A program made the translations under genes and the position numbers. From Rebecca billardiae RCC1528 (Eukaryota; Haptophyta): a stretch of 64,000 bases of DNA. The notes beneath the pieces are model-generated. The model did no database searches. It had not been told where the DNA came from and saw nothing but the letters and a program-made list of their open reading frames with translations. This document shows positions 62,951 to 64,000 of the stretch, piece by piece. Where the stretch lies: NCBI GenBank assembly GCA_965240325.2, contig OZ251223.1, forward strand, positions 4,464,001-4,528,000, written 5' to 3'. The first letter of the stretch is position 1; each line of letters starts with the position of its first letter.

Positions 62951-63119
62951 CAGTTGGACTCTCCGAAGTTAGTAGTAGTTATTTAGGACTCGCCGAAGTT
63001 AATAGTAGTTGGACTCGCCGAGGTTAGTAGTAGTTGGACTCGCCGAGGTTAGTAGTAGTTGGACTCGCCGAAGTTAGTAGTAGTTGGACTCGCCGAAGTT
63101 AGTAGTAGTTGGTCTCGCC
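62951..63119 (+). repeat. minisatellite block 2, same ~25-bp unit
   Basis: About seven copies of the same GAAGTTAGTAGTAGTTGGACTCGCC-type unit as block 1, separated from it by some 840 bp. The two blocks in direct orientation bracket the palindrome and the region between. Confidence 0.9.
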
Positions 63120-63294
63120 GTCGGGGACTGGTTCCGGTACTTGTGGGGGATGGCCGCGTCTCTGCTGGGCCTGGTGGTGTTGAGCTCGTCCTCCTCCTCC
63201 CCCCCCCCCCCCCCCCCCGGCGCTTGGGCAGTTCCCCCACCCTCCCCAGCAGGGGCCTCTGGCCAGCCTGAGTTCTGCCTGCGGGCCAGTGGCC
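63120..63294. other. spacer with poly-C run
   Basis: Includes a run of about 20 consecutive C (near 63199-63218) preceded by tcctcctcctcc. From here to the right edge the base usage changes (abundant cctgg/ccagg words) relative to the rest of the window. Confidence 0.6.
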
Positions 63295-63999
63295 TCAGTG
63301 GGCCTGACCTGGCAGTGCCCTTGGGACTGTGGTCCTGTAATGGCCTCTCCAGTGAGAGATGACCCTGGTCTGTCCGAGTGCGCCCGCTGCCAGCCTGGTG
63401 GCCACTTGGGGCCAGGGTAGCACCTCAATGTGCAGCGGGTCATGCCGGTTGTACTGGGGGGAGCCTGGGCTGTGGAAGACCTGGACCATACGAAGAGGGG
63501 CGCCGGTGTGAGGGTCTCTGGTGACCAGGACGACTGTGGTGTTCGCCCCTGCTGCCACACAGGGGAGGAGTGCATCTGCCAACGGGGTGCCAGCCTCTCG
63601 AACCGTGCCCAGGGTGGCAGCCGCTGCTGCTGCCCTCTGTGCGCTCCCGTCGGGCTCGAGGTGGGCCGGCTGGGGGGCCACTGCGGCCGCCAGGACCCCC
63701 TGGTGCTGCGCGCTCAGGGACAGGGCGTGCTGTACGGTGGCTTGCCTCAGTGCCTGGGCGCTCCTGGTTGCCCCTGCTGGGTCTTCACGGGCCCCTGCTC
63801 GGGTGACGCCCAGTACCGCAAGGAACCCGCAGTTGGCACCAGTGCCATCGACGTCAGCATCCTGCAGTTCAGCTGCTGCAAAGTAGGCATTGAGGGCCTG
63901 TTGGCCAGGTTCCTGCTGGGCCAGTGGTTGGTTGTAAGCCCCTTGGTTTTTTTTTTTCCCCTTTATAACGGGCTCCGGGTGATCAGGCTGGCGGCCGAA
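63295..63999 (-). CDS. OTU-like cysteine peptidase, 3' part of a larger ORF (partial)
   Basis: The minus frame is open from the right edge to a stop at 63295 (about 234 residues visible), and the first 100 residues contain no Met, so it is the C-terminal end of a longer protein. The segment ADVDGTGANCGFLAVLGVT fits the OTU peptidase motif (Asp-Gly ... Cys-Gly-Phe). About 130 residues later comes RHDPLHIEVLPWP, with His candidates for the catalytic residue, and NTTVVLVTRDP / LRMVQVFHSP strands as in OTU folds. OTU-like domains occur in deubiquitinases and in transposon or virus-derived polyproteins. Codon use is much less biased than in neighbouring genes, suggesting a mobile or recently acquired origin. 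Family assignment is tentative. Confidence 0.45.
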   Translation of the reverse strand, partial: FGRQPDHPEPVIKGKKKNQGAYNQPLAQQEPGQQALNAYFAAAELQDADVDGTGANCGFLAVLGVTRAGAREDPAGATRSAQALRQATVQHALSLSAQHQGVLAAAVAPQPAHLEPDGSAQRAAAAAATLGTVREAGTPLADALLPCVAAGANTTVVLVTRDPHTGAPLRMVQVFHSPGSPQYNRHDPLHIEVLPWPQVATRLAAGALGQTRVISHWRGHYRTTVPRALPGQAH

Positions 64000-64000
64000 G

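Noticed and set aside
63936-63950. 15-bp identity TTGTAAGCCCCTTGG with the foldback arms at 8.1-8.4 kb
   Set aside because: It lies inside the OTU-like reading frame without further flanking similarity; a chance 15-mer match is plausible at this scale.
1-64000. tRNA or rRNA genes
   Set aside because: Looked for T-loop words such as GGTTCGAATCC/GGTTCAAATCC and rRNA-like conserved blocks; none were noticed on either strand.

Overview
The window is eukaryotic nuclear DNA from what looks like a unicellular alga with a very GC-rich genome. Coding stretches are about 75-80% G+C with extreme C/G third positions. Genes are compact, and several carry short GT-AG introns (about 90-260 nt). The protein families are purely eukaryotic: an ArfGAP-C2 protein, a PHO80-type cyclin, NOM1, an importin-beta, selenoprotein T, an Arf GTPase, a cyclic-nucleotide-dependent kinase, an F-box protein and KH proteins. 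An in-frame TGA in selenoprotein T and a possible bipartite (ER plus plastid-type) leader on the Arf point towards an aquatic alga with a secondary plastid, such as a haptophyte or pelagophyte. That placement is inference. All splice sites given here were read by eye from GT/AG dinucleotides, reading frame and family conservation.

Layout. 0-2.3 kb: no confident gene. 2.3-8 kb: a tandem cyclic-nucleotide-binding-domain protein (-) and an Ala/Arg-rich helical protein with spaced Trp motifs (+). 8.1-10.45 kb: a small foldback element, a near-perfect 0.8-kb-arm palindrome and a 150-bp module that recurs inverted at 60.2 kb. 12.3-16.2 kb: an ArfGAP-C2 protein (+), a small unknown protein (-) and a cyclin (-). 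17-26.2 kb: NOM1, a small protein with a signal-like N-terminus, and a five-exon importin (all +). 27.2-33.7 kb: divergent unknown gene/selenoprotein T, an SDR reductase, then divergent Arf/MFS transporter. 34.3-36.7 kb: a PKG-like kinase.

37.35-43.73 kb is an array of three apparently identical 2127-bp units, each with an ORF ending in a truncated Ulp1 (C48)-like protease region. Eleven bases further on is a 1.96-kb terminal-inverted-repeat element. A decayed inverted copy of the array unit lies at 51.2-52.7 kb, just downstream of a very unusual membrane protein (52.8-56.0 kb, -): six predicted TM segments, a TIR-like cytoplasmic region, another TM and a C-terminal C-type-lectin domain. Between them lie an F-box gene (+) and a seven-exon multi-KH RNA-binding protein (-).

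56-64 kb is repeat-dominated: small foldbacks, a possible relic of a Helitron-type protein, a second palindrome (394-bp arms) related to the first through the 150-bp module, two blocks of a roughly 25-bp minisatellite and, at the right edge, the 3' part of an OTU-like cysteine-peptidase ORF of different base composition.

The housekeeping genes form no operon. Several are head-to-head pairs with short shared promoters. The most interesting material is the TIR-like/C-type-lectin receptor, the Arf with a plastid-type leader, the TGA-containing SelT gene, and the two linked repeat systems (protease-bearing tandem array; palindromic foldbacks).
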